Positions 7,724 to 16,882 of a DNA stretch of 46,842 nt are shown here, piece by piece. The position numbers and the translations under genes were made by a program. Numbering within the stretch: position 1 is the first letter of the stretch; every line of letters begins with the position of its first letter. The stretch comes from Sporosarcina sp. ZBG7A (GTDB lineage: Bacteria; Bacillota; Bacilli; Bacillales_A; Planococcaceae): positions 1 through 46,842 of the forward strand of contig NZ_JWIB01000028.1 of assembly GCF_000813425.1 (NCBI RefSeq), given 5' to 3'. The notes under the pieces are model-generated. The model saw only the letters and a program-made list of their open reading frames with translations, did no database searches and was not told the DNA's origin.

Positions 7724-8434
7724 ATGTGGGTTATTGCTAAGCATGAAAGTTTACAACTATTAAAAAGCGTTAAATCAATTCTCGTTCTACTGTTTCTACT
7801 CGGCTGTGCGTATGCCGGCGTAAGTGTTACTGAACTATTAAAGAGTTCCTTCGACATGATGCACGAAAATGATTTATCCGTTTCTGGAAGTGAAGCGATG
7901 GTACATTCGATAGGTTTATCGTTTGCTATCTTAATTTTCGGACCATTATTTGCATTCATACTTACACATGATGTGATGAATCGAGATATTGAACAACGGA
8001 CAATGCGTTTTTTAATTACAAAAACCGAACGCCAAAAAATCGTACTAGGAAAAGTAATTGGCCATTTAATATTTTGGTTTACCATTATTACAATATCATA
8101 CTTACTAATTTTCATTTTATCTGGCTATTTTTCATTTCTCGCTTTTTTCCAATCAGCTTCATTCATATCTGTATTTGTTGGACTGGCTTTAATACTTTCT
8201 TTGATTATTAAGAAGCCAATCTTCTCTTCATTTATTAGCATTCTGTTGGGCATCGCATTTCCCATCTTAAGTTTTTGGGCGATGTTTAGTGATAAGTGGG
8301 TTCTCTCTGTTTTTAAATATGCCACTCCTTATAATTATTTGGAAGATGATAATATGCTTTTTTTTGTTAATTTTGCTTTTACAACTGTTTATATACTGTT
8401 GGCTATTTATTTATTTAGAAAGAAGGATGTATAA
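7724..8434 (+). CDS. ABC-2 type transporter permease
   Basis: This is a 236-residue membrane protein with six predicted helices and the ABC-2 arrangement: an N-terminal helix after MWVIAKHESLQLLKS, a long outer segment, then FGPLFAFILTHDVMNRDIEQ, whose DIEQRTMRFL stretch matches the coupling region of the family. ATG 7724 is chosen because AAAGGGTGG precedes it by about six bases; an ATG 18 bases upstream has no SD. The stop TAA overlaps the ATPase start (TAATG), so translation is coupled. With the ATPase it should form an efflux or flippase pump regulated by the divergent two-component system. Confidence 0.85.
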   Translation: MWVIAKHESLQLLKSVKSILVLLFLLGCAYAGVSVTELLKSSFDMMHENDLSVSGSEAMVHSIGLSFAILIFGPLFAFILTHDVMNRDIEQRTMRFLITKTERQKIVLGKVIGHLIFWFTIITISYLLIFILSGYFSFLAFFQSASFISVFVGLALILSLIIKKPIFSSFISILLGIAFPILSFWAMFSDKWVLSVFKYATPYNYLEDDNMLFFVNFAFTTVYILLAIYLFRKKDV

Positions 8435-9327
8435 TGAATGCCATTTCAGTTCGGAATTTAACAAAATCATACGGCCGTACCAAAGCAGTCGATTCGGTTA
8501 ATCTACACATCAAAAAAGGTGAATTATTTGGATTTTTAGGACGTAACGGTGCCGGAAAGTCGACGTTCATCAATATGCTAACAGGGATAATTCAACCAAC
8601 AACAGGCGAGATTTCCTTACTCGAATTAAAAAACACCAATACAATATTAAAACGAATCGGCGTCTTACCTGATTACACCGCATTTTATGAATCAATGACT
8701 GCCCTGCAACACCTAAGCTATTTTTCCTCATTGCAAGGGGCTAAAAAGTCGAAAATGGAATGCCTTACAGTCTTGGAGAAGGTCGGACTTGTCCCACATG
8801 CAGCTGTAAAAGTCGGCAAATACTCATTCGGTATGAAAAAAAAGTTGGGCATTGCACAAGCAATTATTAATGAACCAGACTTGCTCATTCTTGATGAGCC
8901 GACTTCAGGAGTGGACGCTGAATCAGCAATTCATATCCAACGGCTTCTCCTTGACCTCAATAAAAAAGGAACGACTATTTTCATGACCTCGCATAATTTA
9001 GACGAAGTTGAAAAGATCTGTACACGGCTCGCGATTATGAAAGATGGCCGTATTGTAAATGAAGGAACGCTTTCTGAACTTAAACAGAAGTATACAGAGT
9101 CACTTGAAGTGGTCATGGCAATATCCCGAAGGCCATCCAGTCAACTTCTCATGGAGGCTACTAGTATCACAGGAGCTCTAGACGTTTTAGAATCTACTAT
9201 GAGTTTCAGAGCAACTAATGATGAGATGATCCAGGAAGTCGTTCGACTGCTCGTAAACAACGGGATTGGCGTTCACCGAATCTCAGCGGACCAACCAAAC
9301 CTCGAAGATATTTTTTTGAATGGATGA
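8434..9327 (+). CDS. ABC transporter ATP-binding protein
   Basis: This is a 297-residue ATPase. Walker A is GRNGAGKST (36-44), the ABC signature is SFGMKKKLG (131-139), Walker B with catalytic glutamate is LLILDEP (150-156), and the switch histidine is in MTSHNLDEV. About 80 C-terminal residues extend beyond the core, as in CcmA/BcrA-type drug and antibiotic exporters. It overlaps the permease stop. The BcrA/YxlF-like architecture fits self-protection or peptide-antibiotic resistance, but the substrate cannot be told from the sequence. Confidence 0.9.
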   Translation: MNAISVRNLTKSYGRTKAVDSVNLHIKKGELFGFLGRNGAGKSTFINMLTGIIQPTTGEISLLELKNTNTILKRIGVLPDYTAFYESMTALQHLSYFSSLQGAKKSKMECLTVLEKVGLVPHAAVKVGKYSFGMKKKLGIAQAIINEPDLLILDEPTSGVDAESAIHIQRLLLDLNKKGTTIFMTSHNLDEVEKICTRLAIMKDGRIVNEGTLSELKQKYTESLEVVMAISRRPSSQLLMEATSITGALDVLESTMSFRATNDEMIQEVVRLLVNNGIGVHRISADQPNLEDIFLNG

Positions 9328-9400
9328 AAAGATAATGACAAGAAACAAAAAAAGCATTGGAACATAAATTTTCAAATTAACACATAGGGGGAATAATACT

Positions 9401-10543
9401 TTGTCGACATCAATAAAAAGAATAGGAACAATCGATGGAATAAGGGGATGGAGTCTATTTGGTATTCTTCTCGCAAACTTACTCATCTTTCAATACGGGA
9501 TTTTCGGAAAAGATGAAATAGGTTATTTCAATCTTTCATCCACTAACTTAGGTTTTTACTATTTTACTAAGATATTTATAGAAGGTGCTTTCATGCCTAT
9601 TTTTACTTTCATTTTTGGCTATTCACTCATATTAATGAAGAAAAGTCTTGAGAGAAAACAACTAAAAGTTAAATGGCATTTATTCAGAAGGTCGATTATT
9701 TTAATTGGACTCGGACTCTTACATAGCATTTTTTTATGGGAGGGGGATATTTTATTTGTGTACGGAATTATGGGGATTTGCCTTTTGCCTTTTGTTATGC
9801 GAAAACCAAAAACGATACTGATATGGGTCGTCCTTTTATTTTCTCTAATTACGGCAGTAAGCTTAGTCGATTCTGGTGAAGATTTTGAATTAACGAGTGA
9901 AGCCAAAATGACATCTTATCTAAATGAAACAATGACTATTTATAGTGCTGGAACATATAGCGAAATTAAAGATCATCGTCTGAATAAAGATCCTTTGGAA
10001 CTTGGGTCAGCAGAGGCTACTCTCATGCTCTTACTGTTGCCATTTCTATTAAGTCCGATGTTTTTATTTGGGATGTATGCGGCCAAAATGAAATGGTTTC
10101 TTAATCCTATAAAAGATAAAAGAAAATACTTAACTGGTTTATTAATACTCATACCTATAGGTCTATTATTAAAAAGTACACCATATCTTTTTGATGAAAT
10201 TAATTTGGAGATGCTTGGTGGAATTGTTCTTCCAATCGGATACATTTGTCTATTTGCATTCGCTTATTCTAAACTTCCGCGCACGTTAACGTTTTTTGAA
10301 AACGTAGGGAAATTATCGTTAACGAATTACATCATGCAAACTGTTATATGTACATTTATCTTTTATGGATATGGATTTGGTTTATTCGCGAGACTAGGCG
10401 TTGCAGCTGGAGTTGCTTTAGGAGCGGTCATCTTTACTTGTCAAATAGTCGTCAGTACTCTTTACTTGAAATACTTTAAACAGGGTCCATTGGAAAAACT
10501 AATGAGAGTGGGGGTATATTTACGACTGCGGAGTGCGAAGTAA
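9401..10543 (+). CDS. DUF418 family membrane protein (YeiB-like)
   Basis: This is a 380-residue protein with about ten hydrophobic segments. It opens with the YeiB/DUF418 pattern RIGTIDGIRGWSLFGILLAN and ends with a DUF418 domain containing GKLSLTNYIMQT. The family belongs to the acyltransferase-like membrane proteins and its function is not established. The start is TTG 9401, eight bases after AGGGGGA. It begins 74 bases after the ABC ATPase gene with no terminator between, so read-through from the ABC operon is possible. Confidence 0.85.
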   Translation: MSTSIKRIGTIDGIRGWSLFGILLANLLIFQYGIFGKDEIGYFNLSSTNLGFYYFTKIFIEGAFMPIFTFIFGYSLILMKKSLERKQLKVKWHLFRRSIILIGLGLLHSIFLWEGDILFVYGIMGICLLPFVMRKPKTILIWVVLLFSLITAVSLVDSGEDFELTSEAKMTSYLNETMTIYSAGTYSEIKDHRLNKDPLELGSAEATLMLLLLPFLLSPMFLFGMYAAKMKWFLNPIKDKRKYLTGLLILIPIGLLLKSTPYLFDEINLEMLGGIVLPIGYICLFAFAYSKLPRTLTFFENVGKLSLTNYIMQTVICTFIFYGYGFGLFARLGVAAGVALGAVIFTCQIVVSTLYLKYFKQGPLEKLMRVGVYLRLRSAK

Positions 10544-10806
10544 GTCTAGCAACTTTTTTTAAAGGGCCGTTTCAGTAGCTCAATAGTCAAAACAGATTGG
10601 TGGGGATGTATTGCAATAACTAATTATTTGACTAAGAATTCAGAGAAAAAAAGGAGGTAAAGGATATTCTGAAGAAGGATTAAAGGAGATATTTGATAAA
10701 GACTTCTATATTTTGAATTTTATAAAAATTAAAACCCTGCACAATTAGATGATTTTTTTGTATGAGCTCAATGCAAGTTAAAAGTTAAGTGGTCTTATTC
10801 AAGTGA

Positions 10807-10839
10807 CGGGTGCAATTCTTGCAGAAGAATTTGCGCCCG
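10807..10839 (+). repeat. Boundary-motif variant forming a hairpin
   Basis: CGGGTGCAATTCTT and AAGAATTTGCGCCCG are near-perfect inverted arms around GCAG. The left arm matches the left half of the cassette-boundary motif. It stands in a 339-base gap (10544-10882). The gap also holds an orphan strong SD (AAAGGAGG near 10650) that has no reading frame after it. Confidence 0.5.
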
Positions 10840-10882
10840 CATTATACATACTAGTCTGTATTTGCAGAATAGGGGGGATATA

Positions 10883-11071
10883 ATGACCAAACAAAAGATC
10901 TATTTTTTAGGGTATTTTCTATTATTCCCAACAATCTTCATAGTTAGCTCTTTCTTATGGAGATTTCTTATTAGGAGTAATGATTTATTAATTGTGTTAA
11001 CAGATTCTTTATCAATACTAGCTATATATTATTTCATCGTGAGTATTTTCTTTGTTGTTCGTATAAAGTAA
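10883..11071 (+). CDS. Small membrane protein (62 aa)
   Basis: ATG 10883 lies five bases after AGGGGGGA. The 62 residues contain two long hydrophobic helices (about 7-30 and 34-58) and a basic end (VRIK). The family is not recognised. It follows a boundary-motif hairpin, like the small membrane proteins in the first 4 kb. Confidence 0.6.
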   Translation: MTKQKIYFLGYFLLFPTIFIVSSFLWRFLIRSNDLLIVLTDSLSILAIYYFIVSIFFVVRIK

Positions 11072-11188
11072 TGCGTTGTATTGGAATTGCCTTCGGTCTA
11101 CATAAAAGCCAAAGAAGATGATACATTCAAGTTCAAGGTCAAGGTCTGGGAAGTTTCTAGCCGACAAAGTTGGGTTATTGGCGAATGA
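11072..11188 (+). pseudogene. C-terminal remnant of an unidentified protein
   Basis: Directly after the previous stop, an open frame without an SD reads VVLELPSVYIKAKEDDTFKF then KVKVWEVSSRQSWVIGE and stops at TGA 11186-11188. The alternating charged/hydrophobic pattern looks like real beta-strand coding sequence, but there is no start region. I take it as a truncated gene; the family is unknown. Confidence 0.35.
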
Positions 11189-11263
11189 TGGTCTAAATGG
11201 GGGGAATGATGTTTAAAACTGTATGAAAGCTATGTAATTGGTATAATAAAAAACTGAGGGCTC

Positions 11264-11299
11264 AAAGCGGAAGGTTGTATGACTGTCTTCCGCTTTTTT
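11264..11299 (+). terminator. Rho-independent terminator
   Basis: AAAGCGGAAG and CTTCCGCTTT flank a 13-base loop and are followed by T's. It comes after the fragment region at 11072-11230. Confidence 0.8.
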
Positions 11300-11537
11300 G
11301 TTATTAGGCAAAGGGGGCTGTTCATAAACAAAGACCAGCGCTCATTCTTCATAATCGGAGCCGTTTGTGATGAGAGTTCAGAAAGGAGTTTTGATCAGTA
11401 AAGTATTGACAATGTGTACTTGTAGGGGAACCATTCAGAACATGTAGAATTGGTTAAACAGTATCTGTAACAGTCATGAGAGAAGTAAAAGTAGTGACTA
11501 ATTTAGATGAAATATTTATTCGCTGACCAATATTCTG

Positions 11538-11560
11538 GAATCGGGCGTTCATTTTGAACA
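11538..11560 (+). repeat. Boundary-motif variant, 5' half
   Basis: GGAATCGGGCGTTCATTTTGAAC resembles the left half found at 46777 (GAATCGGGCGATATTG). Around it (11300-11537) only scattered stop-interrupted coding-like fragments are seen. Confidence 0.35.
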
Positions 11561-11573
11561 AGTGATTCCTATA

Positions 11574-11600
11574 GAAGCGGTTTTACGTGAACCGCTTTTA
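11574..11600 (+). terminator. Terminator-like hairpin
   Basis: AAGCGGTT and AACCGCTT form an 8-bp stem with a 7-base loop followed by four T's. It may end a transcript of the decayed region 11300-11560. Confidence 0.55.
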
Positions 11601-11686
11601 TATTCCGTCATAACCGGGTATGTAATTAAAGTGATTCAGAAAGTAATAGTGAAAATACGTGAATAGGATAGGGGCAAAACAAACCA

Positions 11687-12640
11687 ATGGCATATATTTT
11701 ATTAATTGTTGGATTTACATTGTTGATAAAAGGAGCTGGCTATTTTGTTGACGGATCTTCCAATATCGCAAGACTGCTCCAAGTTCCGCCTATTTTAATC
11801 GGGTTAACAATTGTAGCTTTTGGGACAAGTTCTCCGGAAGCGACTGTCAGTATTATTGCAGCACTGGAAGGAACTGCAGATGTTGCAGTGGGAAACGTAG
11901 TTGGCAGCAATATTTTTAACATTACTCTCGTTGTTGGAGTAGCTGCTATTTTATATCCTTTGAAGGTTGAAAGTGAGACTATTAGAAAAGAAATTCCATT
12001 TACCTTACTCGCAAGTGTGGCCATGTTTATTCTTATGAGTGACATTGTATTGCAGGGGTTCAGCAGCAACATGATTTCACGCGGTGATGGGTTCATCTTT
12101 ATGCTGTTCCTTTCCATTTTTATGTATTATGTTATTGAGATTGGACTAAAAAGCCGGAAAAATGCAACGAACGAACCAGTACCTGAAAACATCAGCTGGG
12201 GTAAAAATATATTAATTACCATATTAGGTCTTGCTGCAATAATATTTGGAGGGGATTTGGTAGTAGATAATGGTACGAAAATTGCCTACTCTCTTGGTAT
12301 GAGTGAAACATTGGTGGGACTAACAATTATTGCAATAGGGACTTCTCTTCCTGAACTTGTCACATCTATTACAGCTGCCTTGAAAAAAGAAAGTGAAATT
12401 GCGCTTGGGAATATCGTAGGGAGTAATATTTTTAACATTCTATTTGTACTTGGTACCTCGTCTATAATTTCTCCATTAGCGGTGAACGATAAGGTACTAA
12501 TTGATGTTGTGTTTATGATTGTACTGACTGTTGTATTATTGATTTTTTCAAGGACCGGTTTCAAAATTGGAAAGCGTGAAGGATTGGTGCTTGTCGCCGT
12601 CTACATTATTTATTTAGTCTATATTATATTACGAAATTAA
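11687..12640 (+). CDS. CaCA-family sodium/calcium exchanger (YrbG-like)
   Basis: This is a 317-residue integral membrane antiporter with about ten helices in two homologous halves. Both alpha-repeats are intact: FGTSSPEATVSIIAALEG with GNVVGSNIFNI in the first half, and IGTSLPELVTSITAALK with GNIVGSNIFNI in the second. The glutamates and serines of GTSxPE form the ion site in this family. The protein would exchange cytoplasmic calcium for protons or sodium across the membrane. The ATG is about 12 bases from GGGG, a long spacing. It is monocistronic. Confidence 0.92.
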   Translation: MAYILLIVGFTLLIKGAGYFVDGSSNIARLLQVPPILIGLTIVAFGTSSPEATVSIIAALEGTADVAVGNVVGSNIFNITLVVGVAAILYPLKVESETIRKEIPFTLLASVAMFILMSDIVLQGFSSNMISRGDGFIFMLFLSIFMYYVIEIGLKSRKNATNEPVPENISWGKNILITILGLAAIIFGGDLVVDNGTKIAYSLGMSETLVGLTIIAIGTSLPELVTSITAALKKESEIALGNIVGSNIFNILFVLGTSSIISPLAVNDKVLIDVVFMIVLTVVLLIFSRTGFKIGKREGLVLVAVYIIYLVYIILRN

Positions 12641-12881
12641 CGCGATACTGTATGAACCCTGTACCATTTAACTAACATTTCCGTTAGGATCTAGGGATGG
12701 ATTTTTGCTGAAGAAATTAAATAAATCACTTCAATTCCCTGCATTTTGACCACTGAATTAGCAACGATTTTATTAAGATATATGCGTCTTCCGATATTTA
12801 TTTTAGGTCGTATGATTCGTATGTATATTGGATTGTTGAGATATGCTCGATTTTTATTCAAAGGTTCATATATTGGAATTT

Positions 12882-12920
12882 AAAAGACCGCTAATTCATA
12901 TGAAAATTAGCGGTCTTTTT
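12882..12920. terminator. Bidirectional terminator
   Basis: AAAGACCGCTAATT and AATTAGCGGTCTTTTT form a long perfect stem with flanking A and T tracts on both sides. The gap 12641-12880 before it holds a possible 45-codon frame at 12746 with no SD; nothing else is seen up to 13048. Confidence 0.85.
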
Positions 12921-13048
12921 ATTGCTTTACTTTGTGTTTTGTAACTTTCAACTGAACGGAGTAGATCTAAGCAGAAGCGTTTTTTATAGTTATCTCTGAC
13001 ATTCTGAAGAGATTGACCCTATATTACAGTTTGCGTAATATATTCCGG

Positions 13049-14068
13049 TCAAAATCTCCAGGCTCTGCTATATTGCGTGGGAGCCTCAATTTCTGTATGA
13101 AGTTCGCGGGCAGCTTGATACGGCCAATACGCGTCTCGTAACAGTTCTCTACCGATTAAAACGAGATCAGCACGTTCATTTCTCAAGATTTCTTCAGCTT
13201 GCAATCCCGAGGTGATTAAGCCCACTGCGCCAGTTGCGATTTCAGCACCTGTTCGGATTGTTTCTGAATAAGGAACTTGGTAGCCAGGGAACGGATCGAT
13301 TTTTGCCGGAACAACAGCTCCAGAACTCACGTCAATCAAGTCTACGCCTTGGTTCTTCATCCACTTAGCCATTTCAATGTACTGCTCAGAAGTCATGCCA
13401 CCTTCTGTATAATCTTCAGCAGATATCCGAACAAATAACGGACCTTCCCATGTCTGTCTGACGGCATCGATGATTTCACTCAGGAACCGATATCGATTTT
13501 CTGCGCTTCCGCCATACTCATCAGTTCGATGATTGGAAAGGGGGGATAGGAATTCGTTAATAAGATAACCATGTGCCCCGTGAATTTCCAGTAACTCGAA
13601 TCCTGCTTTTGCAGCACGTTTTGCTGCAAGAGCGAATGCGTTAACAGTTTCTGCAATAGCTTCCTTGCTCATTGCGACAGGTGTTTTGTATTCATCACTA
13701 AACGCAATGGCACTCGGCGCTTGGATATCACCATCTACCGTCGCTTTCCTGCCGGCATGCGCAAGCTGGATTCCAGCCGCAGCACCGTGTTGTTTAATGA
13801 GGCGTGTCAGTTCAGTCAAGCCTTCAATATGGGTGTCATCCCAAATTCCGAGATCTTGTGGGCTGATTCGTCCTTGAGGCTGAACAGCTGTCGCTTCCAG
13901 GATAATCAGCCCTGATTGACCGACAGCTCTTGAGCCATAATGGACACGATGCCAATCTTCGACTTTACCGTCTTCATTTTGAGAAGAATACATGCACATC
14001 GGAGACATCGCAATTCTATTTTTTAATGTAAGATTTCGGATCGTGTACGGTTCAAATAATTTAGCCAT
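13049..14068 (-). CDS. namA: NADPH dehydrogenase (old yellow enzyme)
   Basis: This is a 339-residue FMN-dependent ene-reductase of the YqjM/NamA type. From ATG 14068, preceded by AAAGGAGTGA, it has the YqjM hallmarks: C25 and Y27 in MSPMCMYSS, the FMN/substrate pair H163 and H166 in [10 protein letters not shown], and [11 protein letters not shown]. The usual length for the family is about 338. It reduces activated C=C bonds of enones, nitro-olefins and nitro-esters with NADPH, and is linked to oxidative and xenobiotic stress in Bacillus. It lies 59 bases downstream of proC on the same strand and may be co-transcribed with it. Confidence 0.93.
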   Translation of the reverse strand: MAKLFEPYTIRNLTLKNRIAMSPMCMYSSQNEDGKVEDWHRVHYGSRAVGQSGLIILEATAVQPQGRISPQDLGIWDDTHIEGLTELTRLIKQHGAAAGIQLAHAGRKATVDGDIQAPSAIAFSDEYKTPVAMSKEAIAETVNAFALAAKRAAKAGFELLEIHGAHGYLINEFLSPLSNHRTDEYGGSAENRYRFLSEIIDAVRQTWEGPLFVRISAEDYTEGGMTSEQYIEMAKWMKNQGVDLIDVSSGAVVPAKIDPFPGYQVPYSETIRTGAEIATGAVGLITSGLQAEEILRNERADLVLIGRELLRDAYWPYQAARELHTEIEAPTQYSRAWRF

Positions 14069-14127
14069 TTCCGAGTCACTCCTTTTCATGAATGACTCTA
14101 CTATAGCAAAAAAGCGTAGGAATTCCT

Positions 14128-14961
14128 TTAGGAAGAACTCGTACTCTCTTTAACTTCGGTGGATCCAAGCTCTCTAGAGCGCTTTTCAGCATGCTCAATG
14201 CAACTGAAGACGGCTTCCTGGAATCCTGCGGAAGTGAGTGCGCGAAGCCCTGCTTCCGTCGTGCCACCCGGGCTAGTCACGTTTTCTCTTAGAAGTGCTG
14301 GCTCCTCTTGAGTTTGTCGTAACATGCATGCAGCCCCTTCGATTGTCTGAATAATGAGGTCGCGCGCAATCGGCTGTTCAATTCCAGCGCGCATGGCGGC
14401 TGTCTCTAAGGCTTCTGCTAAATAGTAGATATAGGCTGGTCCGCTCCCGGAAAGGGCTGTAACAGCATGTAAGTCATCCTCTTCAACTTCCGCTACGATG
14501 CCAATCGAACTTAATAATGCAAGAATCTCTTGCTTTTCAATGGATTTCATAGAACTATTGAATGCGATACCAGTAGCTGACTTCCCAATTGCTGCAGATG
14601 TATTCGGCATGGAGCGAGCAATACCGTGTTTGCCTAGACCTAATTCAATTGTATCCATTGAAACACCAGCTAGAACAGAAAGGACAACTGCTTGTTCGTT
14701 AAGTAAAGGAGAAATCTGTTCCATTGCGGTATAAACATCTTTAGGTTTAGTAGCTAATACGACTAAATCTGCGTTTCGAAGCTCATTTTTGTCCGGACTG
14801 ACAATTGAGATGCCATACGTATTTTGTAACAATTGAAGGCGTGCTTCATCTGCTCGGTTCATGACAAAAACATTAGAAGGCGTAACAGTACCTTGCTTAC
14901 AGATCCCGGCAATCACAGCTTCCGCCATCGATCCGGCACCAACAAATACGATTTTTTCCAT
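14128..14961 (-). CDS. proC: Pyrroline-5-carboxylate reductase
   Basis: This 277-residue enzyme catalyses the last step of proline synthesis (P5C to proline with NAD(P)H). The Rossmann motif [13 protein letters not shown] is at the N-terminus. The conserved C-terminal signature is split as [17 protein letters not shown] and [14 protein letters not shown], with the usual catalytic serine/threonine region. The ATG follows GAGGGAATTCC. Bacilli often carry several copies (ProG, ProH, ProI), so this may be one paralogue. The neighbours give no proline operon. Confidence 0.93.
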   Translation of the reverse strand: MEKIVFVGAGSMAEAVIAGICKQGTVTPSNVFVMNRADEARLQLLQNTYGISIVSPDKNELRNADLVVLATKPKDVYTAMEQISPLLNEQAVVLSVLAGVSMDTIELGLGKHGIARSMPNTSAAIGKSATGIAFNSSMKSIEKQEILALLSSIGIVAEVEEDDLHAVTALSGSGPAYIYYLAEALETAAMRAGIEQPIARDLIIQTIEGAACMLRQTQEEPALLRENVTSPGGTTEAGLRALTSAGFQEAVFSCIEHAEKRSRELGSTEVKESTSSS

Positions 14962-15047
14962 GGAATTCCCTCTTTTCCTAGATACGTGTATTCAATCAGT
15001 CTATGCGATTATTGAAATAAGTCAACTGATGATTCAGTTATCGATAC

Positions 15048-15076
15048 ATGACGAACGTACAAAAAGCATGTACAAT
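15048..15076 (+). promoter_or_regulatory. Candidate sigma-A promoter
   Basis: ATGACG, 17 bases, TACAAT: 4/6 and 5/6 matches to the consensus, 36 bases before the ATG of the MBL hydrolase. Confidence 0.35.
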
Positions 15077-15111
15077 AGAATGAATAGTGATTCAATATTG
15101 GAGGCAAAACC

Positions 15112-16056
15112 ATGATTCAACAACTGACGATACCAACGCCATATGCTGTTGGCGATGTTAATGCATTTTTAGTGAAGGGCGATACACTGAGTCTATTCGA
15201 TGCGGGTCCGAAGACAACCGAAGCTCTTGAGGCGATAAAGGCAGGGCTTAAAGAATCCGGATATACGTTGGAGGATATTGAACAAGTCATTCTTACACAT
15301 CATCATCCAGATCATTCAGGCTGGGTGGATGCATTTCCGAACGCAGAACTTTACGGCCATGAGTACAATAATCTCTGGCTAACGAGAGACCCGGATTTTA
15401 TAAAATTTCACGACCAATTTTATATGGAGCGATTTATAGAGCAAGGGGTTCCTGAAAAAGCGCTAGGAATTGTAGGGAAGATGAAACGCGCTGCTGATTT
15501 CATGGCAGAGCGTCCACTTGATCATATTTTAACTGAAGGGGACGAAATACCGGGACATCCTGGGTGGACGACTCTTGAGACGTTAGGGCATGCTCAAAGT
15601 CATTTATCATTTTGGAATCCTGAACGGAACGAACTTATCGGTGGTGATTTATTGCTGGAAAAGGTTTCTTCGAATCCACTCGTAGAACCTCCGAAAAGTC
15701 CTGAATATCCCCGACCAAAAACAATGTTGCAATATAACGCTTCGTTAAAACGATTGCTTGACCTGCCTGTAGAGAAGGTTTACAGCGGACATGGAATGCC
15801 TGTAACTGGTGTTCATGACCTTATTGAGAAGCGACTGCAGAAACAGCACGAGCGGGCAATGAAGGTTTACGATATGCTGTCAGTTGGTCCGCAATCTGTC
15901 TTCGAATTGACCGTGCAATTATTTCCAGCTGCCTATAAAAGGGAGCTTGGTCTGACACTCTCAGAGACACTTGGTCAAATGGATTACTTATTAGAGCTAG
16001 GCAAGGTTGTTCTAAAAACAGACGATCAAGGAATTCATCGGTATGAGAAAGCGTAA
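15112..16056 (+). CDS. MBL-fold metallo-hydrolase
   Basis: This is a 314-residue metallo-beta-lactamase-fold hydrolase. The metal ligands are all visible: H63-x-H65-x-D67-H68 in LTHHHPDHSG, H160 in LETLGHAQSH, D179 in GGDLL and H227 in SGHGMP. The C-terminal 80 residues form the helical extension common in the LACTB2/glyoxalase II-like branch, which also acts on RNA or thioesters. ATG 15112 has GGAGG upstream. It overlaps the following SDR gene by 14 bases, so the two are translationally coupled and may act on related metabolites. Confidence 0.88.
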   Translation: MIQQLTIPTPYAVGDVNAFLVKGDTLSLFDAGPKTTEALEAIKAGLKESGYTLEDIEQVILTHHHPDHSGWVDAFPNAELYGHEYNNLWLTRDPDFIKFHDQFYMERFIEQGVPEKALGIVGKMKRAADFMAERPLDHILTEGDEIPGHPGWTTLETLGHAQSHLSFWNPERNELIGGDLLLEKVSSNPLVEPPKSPEYPRPKTMLQYNASLKRLLDLPVEKVYSGHGMPVTGVHDLIEKRLQKQHERAMKVYDMLSVGPQSVFELTVQLFPAAYKRELGLTLSETLGQMDYLLELGKVVLKTDDQGIHRYEKA

Positions 16057-16801
16057 AACAATTTTAATAACAGGAGCTACCAGTGGAGTTGGTTATGAAA
16101 CTGCAGTGAGGCTAATATCTGAAGGTCATCGTGTCCAAGTGACGGGGCGTTCAGAAGAAATTCTGGCTAAGCTTGTAGCTCTTGGGGCATATGCGATTCA
16201 ACTAGATTTAACAGGTGAGGGAGCGACTGATCACTTGCTACGTGAGCTGGAAATGCCGGATGTCATTATTTTCTCAGCAGGAGTTGCAAAGTTTGCACTT
16301 GCTCATGAAACTGAAGATAGACAGGTTGAGCAAATGTTTTCAGTGAACGTGACAGCACCGATACAGCTGACACAAAGGATACTACCGTCATGGATGGACC
16401 GTAGAAGTGGACATCTGATTTATATTGGTTCCCAAGCAGGAAAAGTGGCGACACCAAAAGCAGCTGTCTATGCAGCGACGAAACATGCATTGATTGGATA
16501 CACGAATGCGTTACGTATGGAAGTTGCACATTATGGAATCGACGTATCTGTTATTCATCCAGGTCCAATCGACACAGCCTTTTTAGACAAAGCAGATGAT
16601 AGTGGTACCTATAGGGGTGCAGTTGGTAAGCATTTGCTTACTGTAGAGGAAGTAGCCAAAGTTGTCGTAAATGCGGTTCATCAGCCGAGACGGCAAGTAG
16701 ATTTACCAAGGGTGATGGGTCTGACTAGCAAACTTCATGCAATAGCTCCAGGCTTAGTGGAACGAATAGGAAAACCATTTTTCATGAAAAAGATGAAGTA
16801 A
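16043..16801 (+). CDS. Short-chain dehydrogenase/reductase
   Basis: This is a 252-residue classical SDR. The cofactor motif TGATSGVG is at 10-17, the catalytic serine is about S130 in YIGSQAG, and YAATK holds Y143 and K147. The arginine at 36 after the second strand (TGRSEE) suggests a preference for NADP. The substrate is unknown. It overlaps the MBL hydrolase gene and ends before a hairpin. Confidence 0.88.
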   Translation: MRKRKTILITGATSGVGYETAVRLISEGHRVQVTGRSEEILAKLVALGAYAIQLDLTGEGATDHLLRELEMPDVIIFSAGVAKFALAHETEDRQVEQMFSVNVTAPIQLTQRILPSWMDRRSGHLIYIGSQAGKVATPKAAVYAATKHALIGYTNALRMEVAHYGIDVSVIHPGPIDTAFLDKADDSGTYRGAVGKHLLTVEEVAKVVVNAVHQPRRQVDLPRVMGLTSKLHAIAPGLVERIGKPFFMKKMK

Positions 16802-16834
16802 ATCCAAAACCTCACCTGATTTTGAGAAATGAAA

Positions 16835-16865
16835 AAGAGGCGTCCATATATCGGACGCCTCTTCA
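16835..16865. terminator. Terminator hairpin
   Basis: AAGAGGCGTCC and GGACGCCTCTT form an 11-bp stem. The T tract is on the minus strand side (TTTTTC), so it mainly fits transcription coming leftwards. It may also protect the SDR mRNA end. Confidence 0.65.
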
Positions 16866-16882
16866 TTCGCGGAAAATTTGTT

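Noticed and set aside
10632..10748. Possible small gene after AAAGGAGG (frame with YSEEGLKEIFDKDFYILN)
   Set aside because: No start codon follows the SD in that frame; the SD lies inside the frame, and no family is recognised. It may be a remnant, but support is too weak.
12746..12883. 45-codon frame from TTG just before a terminator, basic and hydrophobic
   Set aside because: There is no SD, only one acidic residue, and no recognisable family; AT-rich DNA yields such frames by chance.
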